From NCBI GenBank assembly GCA_902589455.1, contig CACISX010000003.1, positions 1 to 64,000 on the forward strand: a DNA stretch of 64,000 nucleotides, written 5' to 3'. The notes below the pieces were generated by a model. It was not told where the DNA came from. It made no database searches and saw only the letters and a list, made by a program, of their open reading frames with translations. The DNA is from an uncultured Pelagibacteraceae bacterium (GTDB lineage: Bacteria > Pseudomonadota > Alphaproteobacteria > Pelagibacterales > Pelagibacteraceae). This document shows, in pieces, positions 16,673-25,163 of this stretch; the stretch's first letter is position 1; every line of letters starts with the position of its first letter. The position numbers were made by a program, and so were the translations under genes.

Positions 16673-16895
16673 AAATTTTTTCCTATAAATTTTAATTTTT
16701 TTATTTTTTAAACTTAACCTAAGACACCTTGAGACTAAAATAAATAGATTAACTATGATATTCTTAATACAACTCTTAATTGTAATCCCATTTTGATTAG
16801 ACAAGTTTTTTTTTCTGTGTACTTCCGTTGCAAACTTAATTAGGTTTGAATTAATTTAAATTGACAATTTAACTAACTAAGAGGAGAGAAATTAA

Positions 16896-17936
16896 ATGTT
16901 TATTAAAACAATTAGCAAGACACTTATCAAAGTGGTTGCAATTATTTTCTTTGCACAAGCTGCTTATGCAGAAATAACTCTTAAGCTTGGAACTACTGGT
17001 AGATTGGGTATGCCAATTGGTGACGCAATAGATCAGGCTTTGATACCAGCTATGGAGAAAGCATCTGGTGGTAAGATGAAAATTGAACCACATTATCAAA
17101 GAAGCTTATGCGCAGAGCAAAAATGTGGTGAACAAGCCAACCAAGGACTTATAGCTTTGTGGACTAGTTCTACTGCAAACTACGGTAACTTTGGGCCAGA
17201 ATTAGCAATTTTCGATTTGCCTTTTATTTTCAAATCACTAGAGGATGCTAAAAGAATATCAGATGAATGGTTAGCTGAAAGACAGTGTAAACTAGCTCTT
17301 GAGAATGCTGGTCACATTTGCCTTTCTGTATATTCAAGTGGAGGATTTAGACAACTTGGAAATGCAACTAAACCTGTTCATGAGCCAGATGATATGAAAG
17401 GACTTAAATGGAGAACTACTAAAAGTCCAGTTGAGTTTATGCTAGTTAAAAATTGGGGTGCAACACCAACTCCTTATGACTGGAGTCAATTATATCAAGG
17501 TCTTCAATCAGGTGTAGTTGAAGGTCAGTATGTTGCTAGTCCATGGCAGCATGTAGCAAAACTTCATGAAGTTGCAAAATATTTCACTGAGATCGGAGGA
17601 ATGTGGTCTGGAAATATTTTAGCGATGGATGCTAAACAGTACAATGCATTGTCTGACCAACAAAGAAAATGGTTACACGAAGCAGCTGATGCTTATGGAG
17701 AAAAAGTAAACGAGTTGGATAACGCTTGGATTAAAAATGGTGAAGATGCAATTAAAGCATCTGCTAAAGAGTGGTATGTACCAACAGAAGCGGAAATGAC
17801 TAAGTGGAGAGCAGGTGCAATCGGTGCTTGGTTAGACGCTAAGGGTACTTTTGAACCTGAAGTAGCTAAAAGAGTACTTCTAGAACAAGGTATGGATGGA
17901 TTTGTAGCTCAGTTAGAAGCAGCTGGCGCTCTATAA
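16896..17936 (+). CDS. dctP: TRAP transporter substrate-binding protein DctP
   Basis: This 346-residue periplasmic binding protein has a signal peptide (MFIKTISKTLIKVVAIIFFA, cleavage after AYA) and the DctP fold: LGTTGRLGMPIGDAIDQALI, FDLPFIFKSLEDA, KGLKWRTTKSP and LQSGVVEGQYVASPW, with the conserved arginine in the W-R-T region that binds a carboxylate. The start has a strong AGGAGAG ribosome-binding site. All nine arginine codons are AGA, as in the rest of this genome, in contrast to the two membrane subunits downstream. A long hairpin follows the stop. The ligand is probably an organic acid; the neighbouring divergent aldehyde dehydrogenase operon may process it. Confidence 0.9.
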   Translation: MFIKTISKTLIKVVAIIFFAQAAYAEITLKLGTTGRLGMPIGDAIDQALIPAMEKASGGKMKIEPHYQRSLCAEQKCGEQANQGLIALWTSSTANYGNFGPELAIFDLPFIFKSLEDAKRISDEWLAERQCKLALENAGHICLSVYSSGGFRQLGNATKPVHEPDDMKGLKWRTTKSPVEFMLVKNWGATPTPYDWSQLYQGLQSGVVEGQYVASPWQHVAKLHEVAKYFTEIGGMWSGNILAMDAKQYNALSDQQRKWLHEAADAYGEKVNELDNAWIKNGEDAIKASAKEWYVPTEAEMTKWRAGAIGAWLDAKGTFEPEVAKRVLLEQGMDGFVAQLEAAGAL

Positions 17937-17954
17937 TACGTTCAAAAAAATTGT

Positions 17955-17994
17955 GTAAAGACCATTTAATTCTATAGAATTAGATGGTCTTTAC
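17955..17994 (+). terminator. Strong hairpin between dctP and dctM
   Basis: An 18-bp stem (17955-17972 with 17977-17994, one G-T pair) closes a 4-base loop. It is followed by C-T and then A residues, not a T run, so it looks more like an mRNA-stabilising or processing hairpin than a classic terminator. Its location after the binding-protein gene fits differential expression of dctP over dctMQ. Confidence 0.6.
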
Positions 17995-18023
17995 CTAAAA
18001 AAAATCATAACTTATAAGTATTC

Positions 18024-19307
18024 ATGGAAAGTATTATTTTACTTGTAGTACTCCTTTTTCTAATTTTATTAGGAGCTCCAATTGGCTTTATATTAATACT
18101 GATTCCATTTGTTTATATTCTTCTCACAGATGCTGTACCTCTTGTTTTAATTCCTAGTCAAATGTTTACAGCTATTGACTCAGTTCCATTAACTGCAATT
18201 GCATTCTTTATGTTGACAGGTGAATTAATGACAAGTGCCACAATTACTGACCGGTTAGTTGCTTTGAGTAGGGCGTTGATTGGACGTATACGAGGAGGAT
18301 TGGCTCAAGTTAATGTTCTTGTGAGTATGTTTTTTGCTGGCATGAATGGTTCTGTGGTAGCAGATACAGCTACAGTTGGTGCATTAGTATTGCCAGCCAT
18401 GAAGAAAGCAGGTTATCCTGCTGCATTTTCAGCTGCGGTTACAGGAGTAAGTTCCACTATAGGAGGGATTATTCCACCTAGTATAATGATGATTGTGCTT
18501 GCTAATGCAACTGAGATTTCTATTGCATCTCTATTTGCAGCTGGGATTATTCCAGGAGTCTTGATTGGTGTTGTGATAATGGTAATTAACCATTACTTCG
18601 CAGTTAAACATAACTTCGAACGTAGTGATCAACCATTCTCGGTACGTCGAGCTGGTAAAGAATTATATAGATCCTCTTTTGCACTTCTAATACCTTTGGT
18701 TTTAGTAGGTTCAGTAATGGGTGGTGTAGCATCGGTTGTTGAGGCTGGAGCTATCACAGCATTGGTTGCGTTATTTACAGGAGTATTTGTTTATCGAACT
18801 ATTAAATGGAAAGATTGCACAGGTGCTTTTCGTAGAGCATTCCGTAATTCAGCAATGGTTTTTATTATCATAGCTGCTTCAGGACCTTTCAGTTGGTTAC
18901 TTACTTCTCTTGGTGCAATCGGCGATCTTGAAACCTGGCTTTTAGGCTTAGCTGATTCCCCAATATTATTTATTTTTGCTTTGATATTATTTATTTTTCT
19001 TCTTGGAACGGTAATGGACTCAGCGGTTAACATTATCATTGTTGGCCCAGTATTAGTGAATGTTATGTCTCAAGCAGGCTTTCCTGAGGTGCAAGCAGCT
19101 ATGGTTGTAATAGTTGGCTTTTTAATAGGATCAGTAACGCCACCTGTTGGTGTTGCTTACTTTACCTCTGCAACAATAGCACAAGTCCGTTTAGAAAAGG
19201 TTGCTATTGCGTTAATCCCTTATCTGATTGGATTATTTTTACTTTTATTTTTTATTCTTATTGTACCAGAATTAACAATGTTTCTTCCAAACCTATTGAG
19301 CAATTAA
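18024..19307 (+). CDS. dctM: TRAP transporter large permease DctM
   Basis: This 427-residue inner-membrane protein of about 12 hydrophobic segments forms the ion-coupled transport channel of the TRAP system. Family text: FFAGMNGSVVADTATVGALV, GVSSTIGGIIPPSIMMIVLA and the C-terminal GSVTPPVGVAYF. The arginine codons are unusual here: about 10 of 13 are CGN (six CGT), while dctP and the surrounding genes use AGA. This suggests that dctM and dctQ came from a different source than dctP. The gene order P-M-Q differs from the more common P-Q-M. Confidence 0.92.
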   Translation: MESIILLVVLLFLILLGAPIGFILILIPFVYILLTDAVPLVLIPSQMFTAIDSVPLTAIAFFMLTGELMTSATITDRLVALSRALIGRIRGGLAQVNVLVSMFFAGMNGSVVADTATVGALVLPAMKKAGYPAAFSAAVTGVSSTIGGIIPPSIMMIVLANATEISIASLFAAGIIPGVLIGVVIMVINHYFAVKHNFERSDQPFSVRRAGKELYRSSFALLIPLVLVGSVMGGVASVVEAGAITALVALFTGVFVYRTIKWKDCTGAFRRAFRNSAMVFIIIAASGPFSWLLTSLGAIGDLETWLLGLADSPILFIFALILFIFLLGTVMDSAVNIIIVGPVLVNVMSQAGFPEVQAAMVVIVGFLIGSVTPPVGVAYFTSATIAQVRLEKVAIALIPYLIGLFLLLFFILIVPELTMFLPNLLSN

Positions 19308-19311
19308 TGAA

Positions 19312-19821
19312 ATGATAAAATTTTTGAATAGTATTGACCGTTTTATCCATCGTATGTTGGAAGCTATGTGTTCACTCTTGTTAGCTGCCATGGTTGGTTT
19401 CACTCTTTATAATGTTACAATGCGATATGTTTTTAATAACCCTCCTGTTTGGGGGGATTTGCTAACAGTATTAAGTAATATTTGGCTGATGTTTATAGCA
19501 CTTTCTCTAACAGCAAGAGATAATGAACATGTAGCTTTAAATTTAATATATGAAAAATTACCTGAAAGAGTTTCGTTATACATACGCCAGTTCTGGAAAA
19601 TTATGATTATGATGATTGGTGTAGTCTTAATTATTTATGGAATTGAACTTGTAGAAGGTATGCGAGGGAAGTATTGGGAAATGTGGTATTTTGAAATTAG
19701 TATGCAAGGTATTGAGTTCAAACCAAACTATATGCCAAAAAAGTATGCAGTCGCAATTTTACCATTAGCTGGATTTTTAACGACAATTGGTGCTGCTATT
19801 GGTTTTTTGAAAAAGGTCTAG
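19312..19821 (+). CDS. dctQ: TRAP transporter small permease DctQ
   Basis: This 169-residue small membrane subunit has four hydrophobic segments and the family text FTLYNVTMRYVFNNPPVWGD followed by SNIWLMFIALSLTARDNEHV. It pairs with DctM; the gene begins 4 bp after dctM. Arginine use is again foreign-looking (five of seven codons CGN). The extra loop EGMRGKYWEMWYFEIS and KPNYMPKKYAVAILPLAG match the usual C-terminal half of DctQ. Convergent with the tau operon, with a 19-bp spacer. Confidence 0.88.
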   Translation: MIKFLNSIDRFIHRMLEAMCSLLLAAMVGFTLYNVTMRYVFNNPPVWGDLLTVLSNIWLMFIALSLTARDNEHVALNLIYEKLPERVSLYIRQFWKIMIMMIGVVLIIYGIELVEGMRGKYWEMWYFEISMQGIEFKPNYMPKKYAVAILPLAGFLTTIGAAIGFLKKV

Positions 19822-19840
19822 TTCTTTAAAAAGTGTTTGT

Positions 19841-21766
19841 TTAACCTTTTCCTCTCCACGGAATAGTTTTATCTATTATTTTTCTTAAAGTTATATCAAA
19901 CAACAGACCCAACATTCCCATAATAAATATTGTTATCCAAATAACCTCGTATTGAAAATATTTTTTAGCAACGTTTTCAACAAAACCAATACCTGTTGTA
20001 CCTGCTAAAAACTCTGCAGCAACTAGAGTTCCCCAACACATACCAACTGCAACCCTAATACCTGTAAGAATTTCAGGAAGCGAATTAGGGAAAATTACAT
20101 GTCTTAAAATTTGTTTTTTAGATGCGCCTAATGAGTGTGCTGCATGAATTTTAGAAAGTTGTGTTCCTGATGCACCAGCTCTTGCAGAAATAATCATAAT
20201 TGAAAGTGAGACCATGAATAATAAAAATACTTTACCAGTGTTATCAATTCCAAGTACTGAAATAATTAAAGGTGCCCAAGCTAATGGAGGAACCGGCCTA
20301 TATAACTCTATTAACGGATCGAAGAAACCTTTGGCAAATCTATTTAATCCCATAAACAATCCTAGTGGTACTCCAATAATTATTCCAAACACCAATCCTA
20401 AAAATACTCTTAAGAAAGAGTCCCAAATATGTCCATAAGGAACAGGGATCTTAAATAATTTAAAGTCCCCAGTTACAATTTTAAGAACTTGTCCTTTAAA
20501 GTTTTGTTTAACAACACCTTCATTTGTATGAACTGGGTATTCTCCTGGTAAAATATCAGCTATCCAATCAGGTAATATAAAGCCTATTATTGAGCTAACA
20601 TCTATCATTTCTATCCATAGGAGTGGGATATTTTTATATCCAACACTTGGTTTAGACATCAGTACAAACTTGTTAAATGTATCAGAAGGCTTTGGTAACC
20701 ATCTTCCTGAACCTTGTTCAGAACAACTTGTGCCGCTTGAAACAATTGTACCTGCTGGAAACAGGATTAAATCAACTAACCATAACCCACCTTGTTGATC
20801 TTTTTGCACATTATCAAATTCAATAATTGCTTTTTTCATTTCATTTAAAGCAGAAGGAGGATAAATGCTTGCGTATTCAATTCGTCTTGCAATTTTAACA
20901 ATATCTTTTGCAAAAGTTGATGCGACCTCATCACTATCATCTAAGCTTTTTCTATAGGATTTAATTTCATCTTTTAATTTTTTAATTGAATTTTTGAACT
21001 GTAGGTTATGATTTCTTAACTTAAAGAATTTATCATTTATAAGTTTAAGTTCTTTTGCTGCGTAATCGAATTTTAAACCTTTATTAGTTTCTGGAACCAT
21101 CGGAACTTCAATAGTATTTTCTATTGATCCAGTACCAGTCCTAACCGTTATAATGCCCCAACGACCTTGCTCTGAAACAGCTTTAAGTCTTTCTGCTTTT
21201 TGTTCTGATGTTTCAAAAGGATAATCTTTTTTTTGAAAATCAGAACTAAGAAGTTTAATTTGTTCAGTGAGCTGCTGAATTTCAACTTTTGTACTCATCT
21301 CCATTAAGTCTTCATTGGTTAGCAATGGAATTAATTGTTTAGTTTGATCTATATATTCAGCTAATATATTTTTTTGTTGATCATTGAGATCTGGTGAATT
21401 TTGTATTTCTTTTGTAACTCTTTGAAGATTCTTGTTTTCAATTTTGATTATTGAGGTGCTTTTAAATTCTCTTTCTTCAATAGGAAATTGATATTTTAAT
21501 CCTAATAACGACTCATTGATTTTAGCTACTTGACATAATTCATTTGCTGATTTTGGGTAAAATCCTTTTGCAATATCCCAAGAATAATAAAGCCAAACTA
21601 ATAAAATTGCACTACTTCCAACAATTACCCAATGCGTTCCACCTTTAGCTCTTTCTGGGTTTCCAAAAACAGCATCTACTTTTTCAGTTTTAATGAGACG
21701 TCTTCCATATAAAACACACCCAATTATTGCTACAAATATTAAGGCAGTTACAAATTGTGTTAACAT
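19841..21766 (-). CDS. tauC: Taurine-type ABC transporter permease with a large N-terminal extension (TauC-like)
   Basis: The C-terminal 200 residues (about 440-641) are a normal TauC/SsuC permease core with the EAA loop HAAHSLGASKKQILRHVIFP at 541-560. Before it lies an extension of about 440 residues not found in usual 250-280-residue TauC proteins: a membrane helix near residues 3-20, another near 46-64, then a Lys/Glu-rich, largely helical region (80-320), a GGLWLVDLILFPAGTIVSS hydrophobic segment and a Cys/Gly-rich stretch. The extension is probably periplasmic. The ATG lies right next to the ATPase stop. Taurine as ligand follows from the neighbouring transaminase and alanine dehydrogenase and from the TauA-like binding protein. 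Confidence 0.82.
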   Translation of the reverse strand: MLTQFVTALIFVAIIGCVLYGRRLIKTEKVDAVFGNPERAKGGTHWVIVGSSAILLVWLYYSWDIAKGFYPKSANELCQVAKINESLLGLKYQFPIEEREFKSTSIIKIENKNLQRVTKEIQNSPDLNDQQKNILAEYIDQTKQLIPLLTNEDLMEMSTKVEIQQLTEQIKLLSSDFQKKDYPFETSEQKAERLKAVSEQGRWGIITVRTGTGSIENTIEVPMVPETNKGLKFDYAAKELKLINDKFFKLRNHNLQFKNSIKKLKDEIKSYRKSLDDSDEVASTFAKDIVKIARRIEYASIYPPSALNEMKKAIIEFDNVQKDQQGGLWLVDLILFPAGTIVSSGTSCSEQGSGRWLPKPSDTFNKFVLMSKPSVGYKNIPLLWIEMIDVSSIIGFILPDWIADILPGEYPVHTNEGVVKQNFKGQVLKIVTGDFKLFKIPVPYGHIWDSFLRVFLGLVFGIIIGVPLGLFMGLNRFAKGFFDPLIELYRPVPPLAWAPLIISVLGIDNTGKVFLLFMVSLSIMIISARAGASGTQLSKIHAAHSLGASKKQILRHVIFPNSLPEILTGIRVAVGMCWGTLVAAEFLAGTTGIGFVENVAKKYFQYEVIWITIFIMGMLGLLFDITLRKIIDKTIPWRGKG

Positions 21767-22564
21767 TTAATTTTCTTTCCCCATGATTTCTTCTTCCATA
21801 TTCCAAATCATGGATAAGATTTCCTCCCTCGTTGAGGAGAATTCTTTATTTTTTTTAATCTCTCTTAGATCTTGACTTAATCCCATTTCAGCGAAAGGTA
21901 ATTTATACTCTTTATGTATTCTGCCTGGTCTTGGTGCCATGACATATAATCTTTCTCCAAGCAACAATGCTTCTTCAACTGAGTGAGTAATTAAAATAAT
22001 TGTTTTACCTGTTTCTTTCCAAATTTTTAAAACTAAAGACTGCATTTTTTCTCTTGTTAAAGCATCGAGAGCACCCAAAGGTTCGTCCATTAAAATTAAA
22101 TCAGGATCATTAATTAAACATCGAGCAAGAGCAACTCTTTGCTGCATACCACCAGACAATTGATAAGTAGGTGTATTACCAAAACCTTTAAGCCCAACTA
22201 TGTCTAACCATTCATCAACTTTTTTTGCCGTTTTTTCTGGATCTTCTTTTTTCATTCTAAGTCCAAAATTTACGTTTTCAGCAACGGTTAACCATTCAAA
22301 TAAAGCACCTTGTTGAAAAACCATTCCTCTTTCAACACCAGGTCCATCTATTTCTTTTTCATTGAGAGTAATTTTTCCAGATGTGGGTCTTAAAAATCCT
22401 GCGGTAATATTTAACAAAGTTGTTTTTCCACACCCTGAAGGTCCAAGAACTGTTAATAATTCTCCTTTTTTTAAAGTAAAGCTTACATCCTTTAAAGCAT
22501 GAACGGTTTCTCCTTTAGGAGTTTTAAAAATCATGTTTAGATTTTGAGAAACTAAATCACTCAT
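21767..22564 (-). CDS. tauB: Taurine-type ABC transporter ATP-binding protein (TauB-like)
   Basis: This is a 265-residue ATPase of the nitrate/sulfonate/taurine group. Walker A GPSGCGKTT, signature LSGGMQQRVALARC, Walker B LILMDEPLGALD and switch His in ILITHSVEEALLL are all present, plus the group-typical MAPRPGRIHKEYKL near the C terminus. It is located between a terminator-like hairpin behind tauA and the tauC gene. It energises import of the ligand delivered by the TauA-like protein. Confidence 0.88.
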   Translation of the reverse strand: MSDLVSQNLNMIFKTPKGETVHALKDVSFTLKKGELLTVLGPSGCGKTTLLNITAGFLRPTSGKITLNEKEIDGPGVERGMVFQQGALFEWLTVAENVNFGLRMKKEDPEKTAKKVDEWLDIVGLKGFGNTPTYQLSGGMQQRVALARCLINDPDLILMDEPLGALDALTREKMQSLVLKIWKETGKTIILITHSVEEALLLGERLYVMAPRPGRIHKEYKLPFAEMGLSQDLREIKKNKEFSSTREEILSMIWNMEEEIMGKEN

Positions 22565-22593
22565 AAAAACAACTGTATATTAGAATTTTGGTT

Positions 22594-22630
22594 AAAAAAA
22601 TAGGCACCAATTTTTAAAATTGGCGCCTAT
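22594..22630 (-). terminator. Intrinsic terminator/attenuator between tauA and tauB
   Basis: On the minus strand a near-perfect stem (22600-22612 with 22618-22630, one G-T pair) is followed by seven T residues (the A run 22594-22600). It lies in the 88-bp gap between the binding-protein gene and the ATPase gene and should limit read-through into tauBC. Confidence 0.75.
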
Positions 22631-22652
22631 TAAATTTTTCTTTCCCTATGAA

Positions 22653-23594
22653 TTATAGAGGTAAGAAACTAGTGTCTACAGCTCCACCAGGAGTTCCCAT
22701 ACCTTTTAGGAAACCATCAAGATTACCACTCTCCATAGATTGTTTAGTTTCTTCTGGAGTTAGGAATTTAAAGCCACCAATAGTTTCTTTCATGTCTGCT
22801 AACTTCATTTCAGCATCTTTAGCTATTACGTTTAAGTCAGATTTACCTGCTGCGTATCTAGCATTTGCCTCATGAGTTACTTCGATGAAAGTTCTTAACA
22901 TTCCTGGATTTTCTTTCATGAATTTGTCAGTTACAGATGTAATATCTATACCTAATATACCTGCATCTCTAGCTTCTTGAACTGTTAAAAGTCTTGATCC
23001 AACAGCAGTTGCTGCTTTGATAGAGTTACCACCAAATAGACATGCCATTACAACATCACCACTTACTAATGCAGCAGCTCCTTCTTCTGGGTCCATTTGA
23101 ATAACATCCATTTTACTTCTGTCAGCTCCAACAACTTTCATACTTTCATCAAAAACGTATTCAGCCATTGTTCCAAGTGGAACTGCAACTTTTTTACCTT
23201 CTAATTCAGAAGCATTTGCTTTTGTAATTCCAGAAGCGTTAGATGTAACACAAGTTGTTCCACCCATTCCGTATTCCATAGCAATATCTACAAGTTTTAA
23301 AGGTGCATTTGATTTTACAGCATTAATAAAAGGCACAAGTCCTTGTGAGTAAGAAATATCAATATCTCCTGCTAACATAGCGTCAGTCATTGCACCACCA
23401 TTTGAGAAGTTAGTCCATTTAACTGGTACACCTAATGCTTTTTCGTATATACCTTTAACTTTATCTTCTTGGTTTGGCGTTGGCCACTCTAGAAAGAATG
23501 CAACTCTAACTTCATTTGCAGCAGAATTTGCTACTGAAATTGAAAGGTTTAGAGCAACGATTGATCCAAGAATAAAACTTAGTATTTTTTTCAT
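22653..23594 (-). CDS. tauA: Taurine-type ABC transporter substrate-binding protein (TauA-like)
   Basis: This 313-residue periplasmic binding protein has a signal peptide (MKKILSFILGSIVALNLSIS, cleavage after NSA near residue 25). The body starts EVRVAFFLEWPTPNQ and shows SyrP/TauA-family text AMLAGDIDISYSQGLVPFINA, AMEYGMGGTTCV and ELEGKKVAVPLGTMAEYVFD. It has a strong AGGGGA ribosome-binding site. It is divergent from the transaminase gene (194-bp spacer), and the pairing of TauABC with transaminase and alanine dehydrogenase supports taurine or a close omega-amino acid as ligand. Confidence 0.85.
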   Translation of the reverse strand: MKKILSFILGSIVALNLSISVANSAANEVRVAFFLEWPTPNQEDKVKGIYEKALGVPVKWTNFSNGGAMTDAMLAGDIDISYSQGLVPFINAVKSNAPLKLVDIAMEYGMGGTTCVTSNASGITKANASELEGKKVAVPLGTMAEYVFDESMKVVGADRSKMDVIQMDPEEGAAALVSGDVVMACLFGGNSIKAATAVGSRLLTVQEARDAGILGIDITSVTDKFMKENPGMLRTFIEVTHEANARYAAGKSDLNVIAKDAEMKLADMKETIGGFKFLTPEETKQSMESGNLDGFLKGMGTPGGAVDTSFLPL

Positions 23595-23788
23595 TTATTC
23601 CCCTATGTTTAATTAATTAAATTATCGATATTTAAATTCAAATTGATCCCGAAGTAAAACAAAAAAAGAAAGTTATACAACTTTTAGTTGTGTCAATAAT
23701 GTAGTAGTTAATCTATTTATTTTAGTCTAAAGAGGCCTTAAAGTTAAACTTTAAAAACAAATTAAAACATATTTAAAGAAAGAAATTT

Positions 23789-25135
23789 ATGAGCTCAGAG
23801 AACAGAACTTCAGTTCCAAATTCATTAAATGAACATTGGATGCCTTTTACATCTAATAAAGATTTTAAAGCTAATCCAAGACTAATAACTGAAGCAAAAG
23901 GAGTTTATTTAAAAACCCATCATGGAAAAACACAAATTGATGCAAGCTCAGGATTATTTTGTAATCCATTAGGTCATGGTAGAAAAGAAATTACGCAAGC
24001 AGTTACTAAACAATTAGAAACTCTAGATTACGCTCAACCTTTCCAACAAGGTTTTGGTGGTTCATTTGAATTGGCAACAAAAATTTCAAAGCATACACCA
24101 GGTAATTTAAATAAAATGTTTTTTACAATTTGTGGATCTACAGCAGTAGAAACAGCAATCAAAATTGCTATAGCTTACCATAGAGCAAAAGGTAATGCGC
24201 ATAGATTTAGATTTGTTGGTCGTGAGAGAGCTTATCACGGAATGAATATTGGTTGTGTATCTGTTGGGGGAATGATTAATAATGTAAAAACATTTGCAAG
24301 CATTTTAATGCCGGGTGTTCAGCATATGAGGCACACTCATTTACCAGAGCACAAATTTGTTAGCGGACAACCAGAAACTGGAGGAGATCTTGCTGATGAT
24401 CTAGAGAGAATAGCTAGCAACTTTGGTCCTGAAAATATTGCAGCATGTATAGTAGAACCAATTGCAGGGTCAACTGGAACTTTAGTTCCACCAAAGGGAT
24501 ATTTACAAAGACTAAGAGAAATTTGTGACAAACATGGAATACTTTTAATTTTTGATGAAGTAATTACAGGATGGGGAAGAACAGGCTCTGCATTTGCTAG
24601 TCATGAGTTTGGTGTAACACCAGATATAATGACAATGGCAAAAGCAACTACAAACGGAGTGGTTCCTATGGGTGTTGTAGCATGTAAAGACGAAATCTAT
24701 GATTCAGTAATGGATGCTTCACCAATGGGTTCTGTTGAATTATTTCATGGTTATACTTATTCAGGAATTCCGGTAGCTGTTGCAGCTGGATTAGCAGTAC
24801 AGGAAATTTTTGAGAAAGAAGATATTTTTAATAGAGCTAAAAACTTAGCACCTTATTTTCAAAAAGGTTTATTCTCTCTTCAAGATTTAGAGTCTGTAGA
24901 CAATATTAGGGGTTATGGAATGATGGGTGGAATTGATATGAAATTAAACACTAAACCTGGAAAAGCCGGCTACGAATGTTTTAAAGCTTGTTATGAAGCT
25001 GGTGTAAACTTCAAAGCAACAGGTGATTGTTTAATCATAGCTCCTCAATTTATATGTGAAGAAAAACACATAGATGAGATTATTGATAAACTTAGAACTG
25101 GTATTACTAACTATCAAAAAAATCAAAAAAACTAG
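23789..25135 (+). CDS. Omega-amino acid/taurine--pyruvate aminotransferase (class III PLP)
   Basis: This 448-residue class-III aminotransferase starts with the text NEHWMPFTSNKDFKANPRLI, typical of the beta-alanine/taurine:pyruvate group. The PLP-site blocks GSTAVETAIKIA, RERAYHGMN, LIFDEVITGWGRTG and MTMAKATTNG (Schiff-base Lys) are intact. With taurine it would give sulfoacetaldehyde and alanine. Immediate neighbours are a taurine-type importer (divergent) and alanine dehydrogenase (28 bp downstream), which regenerates pyruvate; this supports a Tpa role. Beta-alanine or another omega-amine remains possible. Confidence 0.85.
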   Translation: MSSENRTSVPNSLNEHWMPFTSNKDFKANPRLITEAKGVYLKTHHGKTQIDASSGLFCNPLGHGRKEITQAVTKQLETLDYAQPFQQGFGGSFELATKISKHTPGNLNKMFFTICGSTAVETAIKIAIAYHRAKGNAHRFRFVGRERAYHGMNIGCVSVGGMINNVKTFASILMPGVQHMRHTHLPEHKFVSGQPETGGDLADDLERIASNFGPENIAACIVEPIAGSTGTLVPPKGYLQRLREICDKHGILLIFDEVITGWGRTGSAFASHEFGVTPDIMTMAKATTNGVVPMGVVACKDEIYDSVMDASPMGSVELFHGYTYSGIPVAVAAGLAVQEIFEKEDIFNRAKNLAPYFQKGLFSLQDLESVDNIRGYGMMGGIDMKLNTKPGKAGYECFKACYEAGVNFKATGDCLIIAPQFICEEKHIDEIIDKLRTGITNYQKNQKN

Positions 25136-25163
25136 TTATCTTATACAATTATATAGAGTGTTT

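Noticed and set aside
16673-16804. 44-residue N-terminal extension of the aldehyde dehydrogenase.
   Set aside because: Family homology and an AGGA ribosome-binding site point to ATG 16672; the extension looks like translated spacer rather than a targeting peptide.
19822-19840. Possible terminator between dctQ and tauC (aaaagg ... cctttt).
   Set aside because: The arms are short, far apart and reach into both coding regions; not convincing.
25074-25163. 30-residue extension of alanine dehydrogenase.
   Set aside because: It lies mostly within the transaminase gene; the conserved start MKIGVPKE gives the normal family length.
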